Of a DNA stretch of 64,000 nucleotides, positions 36,364-44,498 are shown in pieces. The notes under the pieces were generated by a model. That model did not search any database and had not been told where the DNA came from. It saw nothing but the letters and a program-made list of their open reading frames with translations. The position numbers and the translations under genes were made by a program. The first letter of the stretch is position 1. The number at the start of each line of letters is the position of its first letter. Source of the stretch: Caulobacter sp. S45 (GTDB lineage: Bacteria; Pseudomonadota; Alphaproteobacteria; Caulobacterales; Caulobacteraceae); NCBI RefSeq assembly GCF_009765965.1, contig NZ_LMUL01000014.1:1420127-1484126 (forward strand). Direction: 5' to 3'.

Positions 36364-37338
36364 CTAGTTCAGCCGCGGCTTCTTCAGAAAGTCGTGGCGG
36401 TCGGCCGTGGTCACGACGACGTCGAACACGTCGCCCTCGCGCTCCACGGTCAGCGGCGCCTGCACCCCCGGCGCACCGAGCGCCCAGACGCTGCGATAGA
36501 AGTCGGCCAGGTTGGTCAGCTCCATCCCGGCCGCCTTGCGCACCACGTCGCCCTCGCGCAGCCCGGCGCGGCTGGCTGGGCCTTCGCCGGCCAAGCCCAC
36601 GATCACCACCGTGTCCTCGTGCTCCTGGGCGAACAGGCCGAGCCAGGGGCGGGCCTGGGTCCGCTTGCCGGTCTTCAGCTGCTCATAGACGGGCGCCAGC
36701 AGCTCCACCGGCACCATCATGTTCAGCGGCGCCACCCGTCCGCCCGGCCCCTGGTGCTGGAGTTGGAGCGAGCCGATCCCCAGCAGGTCGCCGGCCGGCC
36801 CGATCAGCGCCGTACCGCCCCAGTTGGGGTGCGCGGGCGCGGTGAAGATCGCCTCCTCGATCAGGTATTCCCAGTAGCCGGCGAACTCCTGGCGGGCGAC
36901 GATATTGGCGGCGACCGAGCGCTTGCGCCCGCCCGCGCCACCGACCACCACCTCTTCGCGTGGCGTAGCGTGGCGGGAATCGCCGAGCTTCAGCGCGGGA
37001 ATATCCAGCGGGTCCAGCGCCTGCACCAGGCCTAGGCCCGAGGCGTTGTCGATGCCCAGCACATGGCCTTCAACGACCTGGCCATGGCGGGTGTGCAGGT
37101 GGACCTGCTGCGCCTCGGTGACCAAATAGCCGATGGTCAGCACCAGCCCGCTGTCGTCGATCAGCACGCCGTTGCCGCCGCGCGCCTGACCGAGGATATC
37201 GGCCGTATAGGCGTCGGCGGGGATCTGCGCCTCGAGCCCCACCACCCCGGAGAGGGCGGCGTCGAGGTCGTAACCGTAGTCCGCCGCCTTGGGCTGGGCG
37301 TCGGGGGTGATCTCCCAATCCTCGAAGTCTTCCTGCAC
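36364..37338 (-). CDS. HtrA/DegP-like trypsin-PDZ protein lacking the catalytic triad
   Basis: 324 residues. The trypsin-like part (about 45-215) aligns with HtrA proteins: GNGVLIDDSGLVLTIGYLV corresponds to the His strand, ASGLGLVQA to the Asp loop, and PNWGGTALIGPAGDLLGIGS to the GNSGGPL Ser loop. At all three catalytic positions the residue is changed (Tyr71 for His, Gly101 for Asp, Trp173 for Ser). A PDZ domain (about 230-310, GEGPASRAGLREGDVV) is intact. No signal peptide is seen, so it is probably cytoplasmic. It looks like a pseudoprotease that may bind rather than cut clients. It is a single gene upstream of the gcv operon. Confidence 0.8.
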   Translation of the reverse strand: MQEDFEDWEITPDAQPKAADYGYDLDAALSGVVGLEAQIPADAYTADILGQARGGNGVLIDDSGLVLTIGYLVTEAQQVHLHTRHGQVVEGHVLGIDNASGLGLVQALDPLDIPALKLGDSRHATPREEVVVGGAGGRKRSVAANIVARQEFAGYWEYLIEEAIFTAPAHPNWGGTALIGPAGDLLGIGSLQLQHQGPGGRVAPLNMMVPVELLAPVYEQLKTGKRTQARPWLGLFAQEHEDTVVIVGLAGEGPASRAGLREGDVVRKAAGMELTNLADFYRSVWALGAPGVQAPLTVEREGDVFDVVVTTADRHDFLKKPRLN

Positions 37339-37489
37339 GTCTCTCTCGCTGGGGCGAAGGGTCAGTCCTTAAGGTCAGGTCCGCAGACGCCCCGCGCAAG
37401 AGCGCGAGGGCCGTCGCCTGCCGCTAAGGTTAAAGTTTCCGCTGGCGGTTTCCCAAATGGCGCTTTCTCGGGCTACGGCCCGCGCGTCC

Positions 37490-39367
37490 TCAGGCCGCAG
37501 TCTCGAACTGCAGCTTGGCCAGGCGGGCGTAGAGACCGCCACGGGCCAGGAGGTCGGCGTGCCGGCCTTCTTCCACCACCCGCCCGTCCTCCACCACCAC
37601 GATCCGGTCGGCGCGCAGCACCGTGGCCAGGCGATGGGCGATCACCAGGGTCGTGCGCCCGCTCATGGCGTCATACAGCGCCTGCTGCACCAGCCGCTCG
37701 TTCTCGGCGTCCAAGGCGCTGGTGGCCTCGTCCAGCAGCAGGATCGGGGCGTTGCGGACCAGGGCCCGGGCGATGGCCAGCCGTTGGCGCTGGCCGCCGG
37801 ACAGGGTGCGGCCCCGCTCGCCCAGCGCCTCGGCGAACCCCTGCGGCAGGGCGTCGACGAAGCGCTCGGCCTCGGCGGCGCGGGCGGCGAGGCGCACCTC
37901 CGCCTCGCTGGCGTCGGGGCGGCCGAAGCGGATGTTCTCCAGCGCCGAGTCGGAGAACAGGGCGGCGTCCTGGGCCACCAGGGCCATGCGGGTGCGCGCC
38001 TCGGCGGGATCGGCGTCCTTCAGGTCCACCCCATCGACGCGAACCACGCCGCCCTGGGGATCGTAGAAGCGCAGCAGCAGGCGCAGCACCGTGCTCTTGC
38101 CCGCGCCCGAGGGGCCGACCAGGGCCACCGTCTCGCCTGGATGCACCCGCAGGCTGAAGCCGTTCAGCGCCGGCAGGTCCTCGCGGCCGGGATAGTGGAA
38201 CACCACGTCCTCGAACGCGATCTCGCCGCGCGCCGGCTGCGGCAGCGGCGTGGGGTGGGCGGGGGCGCAGACCTGGGGCCGGGCGGCGAGCAACTCGTTG
38301 ATCCGTTCCATGGCCCCGGCGGTCTTCTGAATCTCGCCCCAGACCTCGCCGAGCGCGCTCATCGCGCTGGCGGCCAACACGGACAGGACGATGAACTGGA
38401 GCAGGGCGCCCGGCGTCATCTGGTGGGCCCGCACCGCCTGGGCGGCGAGCCACAGCACCCCCACCACGCCCCAGAAGACGAAGACCATGACGCAGAAGGT
38501 CAGCACCGCCCGCGCCTTGCCGCGCGCCTGGGAGGCGTTGAAGGCGGTCTCCACCGCCGTGCGGAACCGCGCCGCCGCCGTCGCCTCGCGCCCGAAGGCC
38601 TGGACGGTGTCGAGCTGGTCCAGGCTCTCGCCCGCATAGCCCACCGCATCCGCCAGGCGATCCTGCGCATGGGCGGACAGGCGGCGCACCCGCCGCCCGA
38701 ACAGGGCCAGCGGGATCAGCACCAGCGGCGCGACCAGCAGCACGCAGAGGGTCAGCTTGACGCTGGTGAACACCATGATGATCAGGGCGCCGCTCACCAG
38801 CAGCACGTTGCGCAGGGCCACCGAACTCTGCACCCCGACCAGGCTCTCCACGATGGCGGTGTCGGTGGTCAGGCGCGACAGCACCTCGCCGGTGCGGGTC
38901 TTCAGGAAATAGGCCTGATCCAAGGTCAGCACGTGAGCGTAGAGCTTGGCGCGGATATCGGCCACCACCCGCTCGCCGAGTCGGTTGACGAAGTAGGCCC
39001 GCCCGGCGGTCGCCAGGGCCAGCGCCGCGGCCACCGCCAGCATCAAAAAGAAATAGCGGTCGAGCAGCCCGGTCGAATCCTTGCCGAACCCGTGATCGCT
39101 GACCAGGCGCAAGGCGCCGGTCAGGCCGAGCGTCGCGCTGGTGGAGATCAGCAGGAACACGAAGGCGATCGCAGCGATCGCCTTGTGGGCGCCGACGAAG
39201 GGCGCGAGCCCGCGAAGCGGACGCACATCCTTGTTCTTGTCGCGTCGGCTCTTGCCTTCGTTGATCTGGGCGACGAGCGCCGCGCCGGGGTTGGATCGGC
39301 CTCGCGGTGCGCCGGAGGGCGGCCCGGCGCTCGGCTTGACGCCCGTGCTGGCGACTGTTTCACTCAT
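37490..39367 (-). CDS. ABC exporter, fused membrane and ATP-binding domains (MsbA-like)
   Basis: 625 residues from the ATG at 39367. Six membrane helices lie between about 55 and 340. The nucleotide-binding domain has Walker [13 protein letters not shown], the signature [15 protein letters not shown], Walker [13 protein letters not shown] and the H-loop VIAHRL. Half-transporters of this type act as homodimers moving lipids, drugs or peptides outward; the substrate cannot be deduced. The gene is divergent from rpmE, and its ribosome site is poor. Confidence 0.88.
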   Translation of the reverse strand: MSETVASTGVKPSAGPPSGAPRGRSNPGAALVAQINEGKSRRDKNKDVRPLRGLAPFVGAHKAIAAIAFVFLLISTSATLGLTGALRLVSDHGFGKDSTGLLDRYFFLMLAVAAALALATAGRAYFVNRLGERVVADIRAKLYAHVLTLDQAYFLKTRTGEVLSRLTTDTAIVESLVGVQSSVALRNVLLVSGALIIMVFTSVKLTLCVLLVAPLVLIPLALFGRRVRRLSAHAQDRLADAVGYAGESLDQLDTVQAFGREATAAARFRTAVETAFNASQARGKARAVLTFCVMVFVFWGVVGVLWLAAQAVRAHQMTPGALLQFIVLSVLAASAMSALGEVWGEIQKTAGAMERINELLAARPQVCAPAHPTPLPQPARGEIAFEDVVFHYPGREDLPALNGFSLRVHPGETVALVGPSGAGKSTVLRLLLRFYDPQGGVVRVDGVDLKDADPAEARTRMALVAQDAALFSDSALENIRFGRPDASEAEVRLAARAAEAERFVDALPQGFAEALGERGRTLSGGQRQRLAIARALVRNAPILLLDEATSALDAENERLVQQALYDAMSGRTTLVIAHRLATVLRADRIVVVEDGRVVEEGRHADLLARGGLYARLAKLQFETAA

Positions 39368-39408
39368 GTTCGCTGATACCCACGCCTGCGGGGATTGCGC
39401 CCCGCCTC

Positions 39409-39435
39409 TTGTGTTTAGGGCCGCGCCTGATATAT
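39409..39435 (+). promoter_or_regulatory. Possible rpmE promoter
   Basis: TTGTGT (39409-39414) and a GATATAT box (39429-39435), separated by about 14-15 bp, precede the rpmE leader. The spacing is a little short for a canonical sigma-70 promoter. Confidence 0.35.
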
Positions 39436-39451
39436 GCACGCCCTTCTTGCG

Positions 39452-39471
39452 GCCCGCCGACTCCGGCGGGC
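39452..39471 (+). promoter_or_regulatory. GC hairpin plus T-rich tail in the rpmE leader
   Basis: GCCCGCCG-ACTC-CGGCGGGC, a perfect 8-bp stem, followed by TTCGCTGTTTTC, 35 nt before the rpmE start. It has terminator shape and may be an attenuator or the 5' part of an L31 autoregulatory leader. Confidence 0.45.
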
Positions 39472-39506
39472 TTCGCTGTTTTCACGCCTTATGTCGGTCG
39501 GCCGAA

Positions 39507-39731
39507 ATGAAACAAGATATCCATCCCGACTATCACTTCATCCAGGTCACCATGACCGATGGGTCCACCTACCGCACGCGCTCCACCTACGGCAAGGAAG
39601 GCGCGAACCTGTCGCTGGACATCGATCCGCGCACCCATCCGGCGTGGACCGGCGGCGCCCACACCATGCTGGACCGCGGCGGCCGCGTCTCGCGCTTCGC
39701 CGCCAAGTTCGGCGGGTTCATGAAGAAGTAG
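39507..39731 (+). CDS. rpmE: 50S ribosomal protein L31
   Basis: 74 residues, start [20 protein letters not shown]. The family pattern KxDIHPx[19 protein letters not shown] and the C-terminal [11 protein letters not shown] are present. It has no cysteines, so it is the zinc-free type usual in alphaproteobacteria. The reading frame is open further upstream but the conserved start is at 39507. It is followed by an intrinsic terminator. Confidence 0.95.
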   Translation: MKQDIHPDYHFIQVTMTDGSTYRTRSTYGKEGANLSLDIDPRTHPAWTGGAHTMLDRGGRVSRFAAKFGGFMKK

Positions 39732-39742
39732 GATTGCAGGGA

Positions 39743-39771
39743 GGCGTCCGGAGACGGGCGCCTTTCTCGTC
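39743..39771 (+). terminator. rpmE intrinsic terminator
   Basis: GGCGTCCG-GAGA-CGGGCGCC with one G-U pair, followed by TTTCTCGTCT, starting 12 nt after the rpmE stop. Confidence 0.75.
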
Positions 39772-39785
39772 TGCTCTTCTTCCGC

Positions 39786-39810
39786 GATGCCCCGACTTGA
39801 TCGGGGCATC
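39786..39810. repeat. Short perfect palindrome GATGCCCCGA/TCGGGGCATC
   Basis: A 10-bp stem with 5-nt loop CTTGA. This kind of GATGCCCCGA...TCGGGGCATC element is dispersed in many alphaproteobacterial genomes. It also begins the frame leading into the GIY-YIG remnant. Confidence 0.6.
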
Positions 39811-39828
39811 CATGGCGCAGACATCGGC

Positions 39829-40032
39829 ATGGCCATACGCGACGGAATTATCGCCGTCTACATCATGGCCAGCCAAACCCGTGGGACGATCTACACGGGC
39901 ATGACGAGCGACCTATCGCGTCGAGCTTTCGAGCACCGCGAGGGCGCTATCGATGGTTTCACCCAGCGATATGGCTGTCTTCACGTTGAGTGCTGGTGTT
40001 GGCGTTGTCGCGATCGACACTCAACTGCTTAG
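39829..40032 (+). pseudogene. Truncated GIY-YIG nuclease-like gene
   Basis: The first 44 codons give MAIRDGIIAVYIMASQTRGT followed by IYTGMTSDLSRRAFEHREGAIDG and FTQRYGC. These match the start of small GIY-YIG domain proteins (YxYIxAS, xxYxGxTSDLxRRxxEHR, FTxRYG). The family normally continues for about 45 more residues with a conserved E in a REKQIK motif. Here the frame turns into unrelated sequence (LHVECWCWRCRDRHSTA) and stops 4 nt before a family A repeat. I infer loss of the 3' half; the fragment lacks the catalytic Glu. Confidence 0.7.
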
Positions 40033-40035
40033 ACC

Positions 40036-40143
40036 TGCGTGCTTCGAGACGCGGCTATCGCCCCTTCTCAGCATGACGAAGGTTATCGAATAAAGACTCA
40101 TCATCCTGAGGAGCCCCAAAGGGGCGTCTCGAAGGGCGCGGCA
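40036..40143. repeat. Dispersed palindromic repeat, family A, copy 4 (inverted)
   Basis: Present in the opposite orientation to the others: it begins TGCGTGCTTCGAGACGCG and ends with a decayed GGCGTCTCGAAGGGCGCG. It adjoins the GIY-YIG remnant stop. Confidence 0.8.
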
Positions 40144-40164
40144 TGCCGACGCTGACGTGAAAAC

Positions 40165-40198
40165 TGTAAAAAGGGAAAGGCGCGGAACGCACCGCGCC
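40165..40198 (-). terminator. gcrA intrinsic terminator
   Basis: On the minus strand GGCGCGG-TGCGTT-CCGCGCC is followed by TTTCCCTTTTTAC, 20 nt after the gcrA stop. It is a classic stem plus T run. Confidence 0.8.
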
Positions 40199-40217
40199 CC
40201 CTCCCCCCCGCCTGCCC

Positions 40218-40721
40218 CTAAATGTACCGCCGCAACGAGCGCACCAACTCCACCGAGTCCGGCCGGCGGCCGGATTTGCGGGGCTGGGCCTGGTAGGCGA
40301 CCTGGGCGTGCTGGGCGCAGTACGGCCCGTCGCCGCCCGACGCCCGGCCGCAGAAGCTGAAGCCGTCGGTCGACGGATCGCCGATCGGCCACTTGCACAT
40401 GTGGGCGCCCAGCGTCAGCACCGTTGCCGAACCCGCCTCTTCGGTGACGTAGACCACCTTGGGTTCGGGCTGAGCCACCGGCTCGGCGCGGCGCGCCACG
40501 GGGGCCGGCGCGGGCGCCGGTCGCGCCGGGCGGGTGGCCTTGAACACCGGCCGCTGGGGTTGCGAGGGCGCCGCGCGACCGGAAAGACCCAGTCTGTGCA
40601 CCTTGCCGATCACCGCATTGCGAGTAAGCCCGGCGCCGAGTTGCTTGGCGATCTGACTGGCGCTGTAGCCGTCCAGCCAGAGCTTCTTCAGCGTCTCGAC
40701 ACGATCTTCCGTCCAGCCCAT
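40218..40721 (-). CDS. gcrA: Cell cycle regulator GcrA
   Basis: 167 residues. The N-terminal 45 residues (MGWTEDRVETLKKLWLDGYS, then ASQIAKQLGAGLTRNAVIGK) form the GcrA DNA-binding helix-turn-helix. A Pro/Ala-rich linker leads to the C-terminal sigma-70-binding part with CKWPIGDP and FCG, then PYCAQH. GcrA works with CcrM methylation of GANTC sites to drive S-phase genes in Caulobacterales. The four Cys/His of the C-terminal part are conserved in the family and may bind metal. It is transcribed alone, with a strong terminator. Confidence 0.95.
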   Translation of the reverse strand: MGWTEDRVETLKKLWLDGYSASQIAKQLGAGLTRNAVIGKVHRLGLSGRAAPSQPQRPVFKATRPARPAPAPAPVARRAEPVAQPEPKVVYVTEEAGSATVLTLGAHMCKWPIGDPSTDGFSFCGRASGGDGPYCAQHAQVAYQAQPRKSGRRPDSVELVRSLRRYI

Positions 40722-40849
40722 GTCCGCCTCCGCTCTATCGGGCCGCCCGATCCACGGCCCTACATCTTGCGTCCTTGAGGACCTTTTCCGCCCTCAACCC
40801 ACTAGATATCGTAACCCCCAGGTCGGCAGACACAATAGGTGGGGAGACG

Positions 40850-40858
40850 CTTTCCACA
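40850..40858. promoter_or_regulatory. DnaA-box-like sequence upstream of gcrA
   Basis: CTTTCCACA differs from the TTATCCACA consensus at two positions, about 130 bp upstream of the gcrA start. DnaA stimulates gcrA transcription in Caulobacter, so the position is sensible, but a single weak box proves little. Confidence 0.3.
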
Positions 40859-40871
40859 GGAACCATATCTT

Positions 40872-40876
40872 GATTC
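40872..40876. promoter_or_regulatory. GANTC (CcrM-type) site between gcrA and the ABC permease gene
   Basis: GATTC in the divergent intergenic region, about 150 bp from the gcrA start and 52 bp from the permease start. Methylated GANTC sites are where GcrA acts. Confidence 0.35.
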
Positions 40877-40927
40877 GGTGCGACTGAATGGGTCTGCGCA
40901 GTTGCGAAGGCCGGCTCGGCGAGGCAC

Positions 40928-41785
40928 ATGAGCGGGATGAACGTCCAGACGCCCGGCGCCCTGCTCGCAGAGGCCCACATCGCCCGCGACATCGTCCCTC
41001 AGCCGCCGCGGACCTATGGCAGCGTCAACTGGATCGGCGTGCGCACGCTCTACAAGCGCGAGGTGATGCGGTTCTGGAAGGTGGCCACCCAGACGGTCGC
41101 GGCGCCGGTAGTGACCACCCTGCTCTACATGATGATCTTCGTGGTCGCGATGAAGGGCGCCCGCCCGGGCGTGGACGGCGTGCCCTTCTCCCATTTCGTC
41201 GGACCGGGCCTGATCATGATGGCGATGCTGAACAACGCCTTCGCCAACTCCTCGTCCTCGCTGATGCAGGCCAAGATCATGGGGACGGCGGCGGACTTCC
41301 TGACCCCGCCCCTGTCGCCGTGGGAGTTGACCATCGGCTTCACCGCGGGCGCGGTGACGCGCGGCGTGCTGGTGGGGCTGGTGACGGCGGCGACGGTGTG
41401 GCCGTTCTCGCGCTTCGGCCTCGTCCACGTCTGGGCGATCGTCTACTTTTCGCTGGCGGCCTCGATGATCATGGCGCTGACGGGAGTGGTGGCGGGGCTG
41501 TGGGCGGAGAAGTTCGACCACCTGTCGGCGGTGACCAACTTCATCGTCATGCCAATGACCTTCCTGTCGGGCACCTTCTACCGCGTGAACAGCCTGCCCC
41601 ATCCGTTCGACCAAGCGTCGCGTTTCAACCCGTTCTTCTATCTGATCGACGGCTTCCGCTACGGCTTCATCGGCAAGTCGGACGGCTCGATCCTTATCGG
41701 CGTGGTCTCGACGTTTGTGCTGACCGTGGCGCTGACCCTGGTGGCCTACCAGATCTTCCGCACCGGCTGGCGGCTGAAGAGCTGA
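40928..41785 (+). CDS. ABC-2 type transporter permease (YadH-like)
   Basis: 285 residues. About 40 cytoplasmic residues precede six membrane helices; WIGVRTLYKREVMRFWKV at the N terminus and the later FDHLSAVTNFIVMPMTFLSG with FYRVNSLPHP are ABC-2 family segments typical of YadH and polysaccharide-export permeases. Normally an ATPase (YadG) gene is adjacent; none is found here, so it must use one encoded elsewhere. The gene is divergent from gcrA and is followed by a family A repeat. Substrate unknown. Confidence 0.83.
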   Translation: MSGMNVQTPGALLAEAHIARDIVPQPPRTYGSVNWIGVRTLYKREVMRFWKVATQTVAAPVVTTLLYMMIFVVAMKGARPGVDGVPFSHFVGPGLIMMAMLNNAFANSSSSLMQAKIMGTAADFLTPPLSPWELTIGFTAGAVTRGVLVGLVTAATVWPFSRFGLVHVWAIVYFSLAASMIMALTGVVAGLWAEKFDHLSAVTNFIVMPMTFLSGTFYRVNSLPHPFDQASRFNPFFYLIDGFRYGFIGKSDGSILIGVVSTFVLTVALTLVAYQIFRTGWRLKS

Positions 41786-41819
41786 GCCCTCCCTAGGTAG
41801 CGGCTCGCATCACCCGCGC

Positions 41820-41929
41820 TGCGTCCTTCGAGACACCCCTTCGGGGCTCCTCAGGATGACGTGCGGAAATGGATTGCACCAAGGTTCGTCATGCTGAGGA
41901 GCGGCGCGAGCCGCGTCTCAAAGCACGCA
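41820..41929. repeat. Dispersed palindromic repeat, family A, copy 5
   Basis: TGCGTCCTTCGAGACACC to GTCTCAAAGCACGCA in the convergent gap between the ABC permease and rimO; its right end is 4 nt from the rimO stop. Confidence 0.9.
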
Positions 41930-41933
41930 TCCC

Positions 41934-41936
41934 CTA
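41934..41936 (-). other. rimO stop codon abutting repeat A5
   Basis: The TAG of rimO is separated from the repeat by only 4 nt; this is the tightest of the repeat-to-stop contacts and shows the repeat lies in the rimO 3' untranslated region. Confidence 0.6.
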
Positions 41937-43343
41937 AACCCGCGAGATCACCCGGTGCATCCGCCGCGCCGGCGCCAGGGGCGCGCGGTTCAACGTGGCC
42001 TCGCCCAGCCGGCCGACCAGGTCGAAGGCGTCGGCCCGCTCCACGGTGATCTCGGCGAAGTCGCCCGCCGACAACTTGGCCGCGCCGCGCACCAGCACCC
42101 GGCCGTCGATCTCGGGCGCATCGGCCATGGTGCGGGCGATGGCGGTTCCGTCCGCGCGCACCTCGTCCACCAGCACCTTGATCCGCTTGCCGACCTTGGC
42201 GCGCAGCTTGGCGCGGCTGATCTTTTCGGCGGCGGCCATGAAGCGCTGGCGGCGGTCCTGCTTGACCTCTTCCGGTACGTGGTCCGGCAGGTCGCGGGCG
42301 GCGGCGCCCTTGACGTTCTCGTAGGCGAAGCAACCGACCCGATCGAGCTGGGCCTCCTCCAGCCACTGCATCAGGTAGTCGAAGTCCGCCTCGGTCTCGC
42401 CTGGGAAGCCGACCACGAAGGTCGAGCGGATCGCCAGATCCGGCGCGATTTCGCGCCACCGGCCGATGCGTTCCAGGGTCTTCTCCTGGTTGCCCGGCCG
42501 TTTCATCGCCTTAAGCACATTGGGGGCGGCGTGCTGGAACGGGATGTCGAGATAGGGGAGGATCTTGCCCTCCGCCATCAGCGGGATCACCGCGTCCACG
42601 TGCGGATAGGGATAGATGTAGTGCAGGCGCACCCAGACGCCGAGCTCGCCCAGGCCGCGCGCCAACCCTTCCAGGTTCGCCTTCCACTGCTGGCCGCGCC
42701 ACTCGCCGGGCGCATAGCGGATGTCGAGCCCGTAAGCGGAGGTGTCCTGGGACACCACCAGCAGCTCTTTCACCCCCGACGACACCAGCGCCTCGGCCTC
42801 GCGCAGCACGTCGTCGACCGGGCGCGAGGCCAGGTCGCCGCGCAGGCTCGGGATGATGCAGAAGCTGCAGCGGTGGTCGCAGCCCTCGGAGATCTTCAGA
42901 TAGGCGTAATGGCGCGGCGTCAGCTTGATCCCGCCGCCGGGCATGGCCGCGATATCGGCGAAAGGGTCGGGCTGGGGCGCAGTCCGGTGCACCGCATCCA
43001 GCACCGCGTCATAGGCCTGGGCCCCGGTGACGGCGGCGAGGTCGGGGAACCGCTCGCGCAACAACGCCTCTTCGGAGCCCATGCAGCCGGTGACGATCAC
43101 CGGGCGGCCCGAACGGCGCGCCTCGGCGATGGCGTCCAGGCTCTCCTCGCGCGCGCTGTCGAGGAAGGCGCAGGTGTTGACGATCACCGCGTCGGAACCC
43201 GCGTAATCGGCAGAGGTGTCGTAGCCCTCGCCCTTCAGCCGGGTCAGGATGCGCTCGGAATCCACCAGCGCCTTAGGGCAGCCCAGGCTGACCATGCCGA
43301 TCTTCGGCGCGCGCTTGGCGGCGATGTCGGACGCCTCGGCCAT
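41934..43343 (-). CDS. rimO: Ribosomal protein S12 methylthiotransferase RimO
   Basis: 469 residues. The N-terminal UPF0004 domain binds one [4Fe-4S] cluster through Cys in [19 protein letters not shown] and VTGCMG. The radical SAM domain has GCDHRCSFC (CxxxCxxC), and a C-terminal TRAM domain (about 395-455) binds the ribosomal protein. RimO adds a methylthio group to Asp of S12. The missing C-terminal features of MiaB and the [11 protein letters not shown] motif favour RimO. Confidence 0.94.
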   Translation of the reverse strand: MAEASDIAAKRAPKIGMVSLGCPKALVDSERILTRLKGEGYDTSADYAGSDAVIVNTCAFLDSAREESLDAIAEARRSGRPVIVTGCMGSEEALLRERFPDLAAVTGAQAYDAVLDAVHRTAPQPDPFADIAAMPGGGIKLTPRHYAYLKISEGCDHRCSFCIIPSLRGDLASRPVDDVLREAEALVSSGVKELLVVSQDTSAYGLDIRYAPGEWRGQQWKANLEGLARGLGELGVWVRLHYIYPYPHVDAVIPLMAEGKILPYLDIPFQHAAPNVLKAMKRPGNQEKTLERIGRWREIAPDLAIRSTFVVGFPGETEADFDYLMQWLEEAQLDRVGCFAYENVKGAAARDLPDHVPEEVKQDRRQRFMAAAEKISRAKLRAKVGKRIKVLVDEVRADGTAIARTMADAPEIDGRVLVRGAAKLSAGDFAEITVERADAFDLVGRLGEATLNRAPLAPARRMHRVISRV

Positions 43344-43411
43344 CCAGAAGTCCTGTTCCGTGTGCGGGGAGGCGGACTATCTACTCCCGCAACGCCAGAT
43401 TTGCGAGCGCG

Positions 43412-43429
43412 GCGGGGACGCAGCCCCGC
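43412..43429 (-). terminator. Hairpin after corA
   Basis: A GCGGGG/CCCCGC stem with a 6-nt loop about 8 nt after the corA stop on the minus strand. There is no strong T run. Confidence 0.4.
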
Positions 43430-43437
43430 ACTGCGCC

Positions 43438-44424
43438 CTACATCCAATCCTTCCACTTGAACCAGGCCAGCGGGATCAGGGTGGTGATGACGATCAGGGC
43501 GATGGCGTAGGGATAGCCCCACGCCCAATTCAGCTCCGGCATGTACTTGAAGTTCATGCCGTACAGCCCGACCACCATCACCGGCGGCACGCCGACGACC
43601 GAGGCGATGGTCAGCACCTTGACCACGTCGTTCTGCTCGATGCTGATGAAGGCGGTGGCGGCGTCCTGCAGCAGTTGCACGCGACTGAGCAGGTTCTCCT
43701 CGTATTGCTCCAGCGAGGCGACGTCGGCGCGCACCGAGTGCAGCCGGCTGAGCATGGCCTCGTCCAACCAGTCCTTGCCGCGCTCGGCGGTGAACTGGGC
43801 CATGCGGCTGATGCAGACCAGGGTGTAGCGGGCCACCGACATCCGTTCGCTGGCGCGGCCGATCTGGGTCATGATCCTGCGCAGCAGCTTGGTGTCCTGG
43901 GTCAGCTTGCTCTTCTTGCCCGAGCGCGCCTCGTCCTGATGGAAGATGGCGTGGGAGGCCTTGTTCAGCTCATCGGCCGCCACCTCCAGCCGGTCGGCGG
44001 CGCGGTCCACCACCTCTTCCAGCAGGCGGGCGAAGATGTCGGGCGCGGTGCTGTGGTCGGTCGTCTTCAACGCCTGGGTGACGTTGTCGAAGGCGACCAG
44101 ATCGGCGAAGCGCACGGTCAGGCAGACCTGTTTGTTGAGCACAAAGCCGGTCGGCGCCGTGAGGATGCTACCGTCCTCGGTGCGCACGAGCAGCGGCGCG
44201 CTCATGTACAGCGTGTCCTTTTCGACCCGGATACGGCTGGAAAGCTCGATCTCCTCCAGTTCCGCGCGGGTCGGCACCCGCAGGCCGCAGATGCGCTCGA
44301 CCTCGGCCACCTCTTCCGGCGTCGGGTCCTGCAGATCGATCCAGGTGTGGCCGTTCAGCCCCTCCTGATGCAGCTGGTCGGCGGAAATTTCGCAGTCGCC
44401 GAGGTCAGGATAGGCTTGAAGCAT
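43438..44424 (-). CDS. corA: CorA-type magnesium/cobalt transporter
   Basis: 328 residues. A large cytoplasmic N-terminal domain with long coiled helices is followed by two C-terminal membrane helices. The pore signature YGMNFKYMPEL follows the first helix (VVGVPPVMVVG), as in all CorA channels, and the protein ends in a short basic tail (KWKDWM). It admits Mg2+ from the periplasm as a pentamer. The gene is transcribed alone, 93 bp from rimO. Confidence 0.93.
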   Translation of the reverse strand: MLQAYPDLGDCEISADQLHQEGLNGHTWIDLQDPTPEEVAEVERICGLRVPTRAELEEIELSSRIRVEKDTLYMSAPLLVRTEDGSILTAPTGFVLNKQVCLTVRFADLVAFDNVTQALKTTDHSTAPDIFARLLEEVVDRAADRLEVAADELNKASHAIFHQDEARSGKKSKLTQDTKLLRRIMTQIGRASERMSVARYTLVCISRMAQFTAERGKDWLDEAMLSRLHSVRADVASLEQYEENLLSRVQLLQDAATAFISIEQNDVVKVLTIASVVGVPPVMVVGLYGMNFKYMPELNWAWGYPYAIALIVITTLIPLAWFKWKDWM

Positions 44425-44498
44425 GTATGAGAGCCTCAGCTTGAGATGAATCCGGTCCGGGCGGGCGAACCGCGGGACGCGTAGCGGAGCCTTTACAC

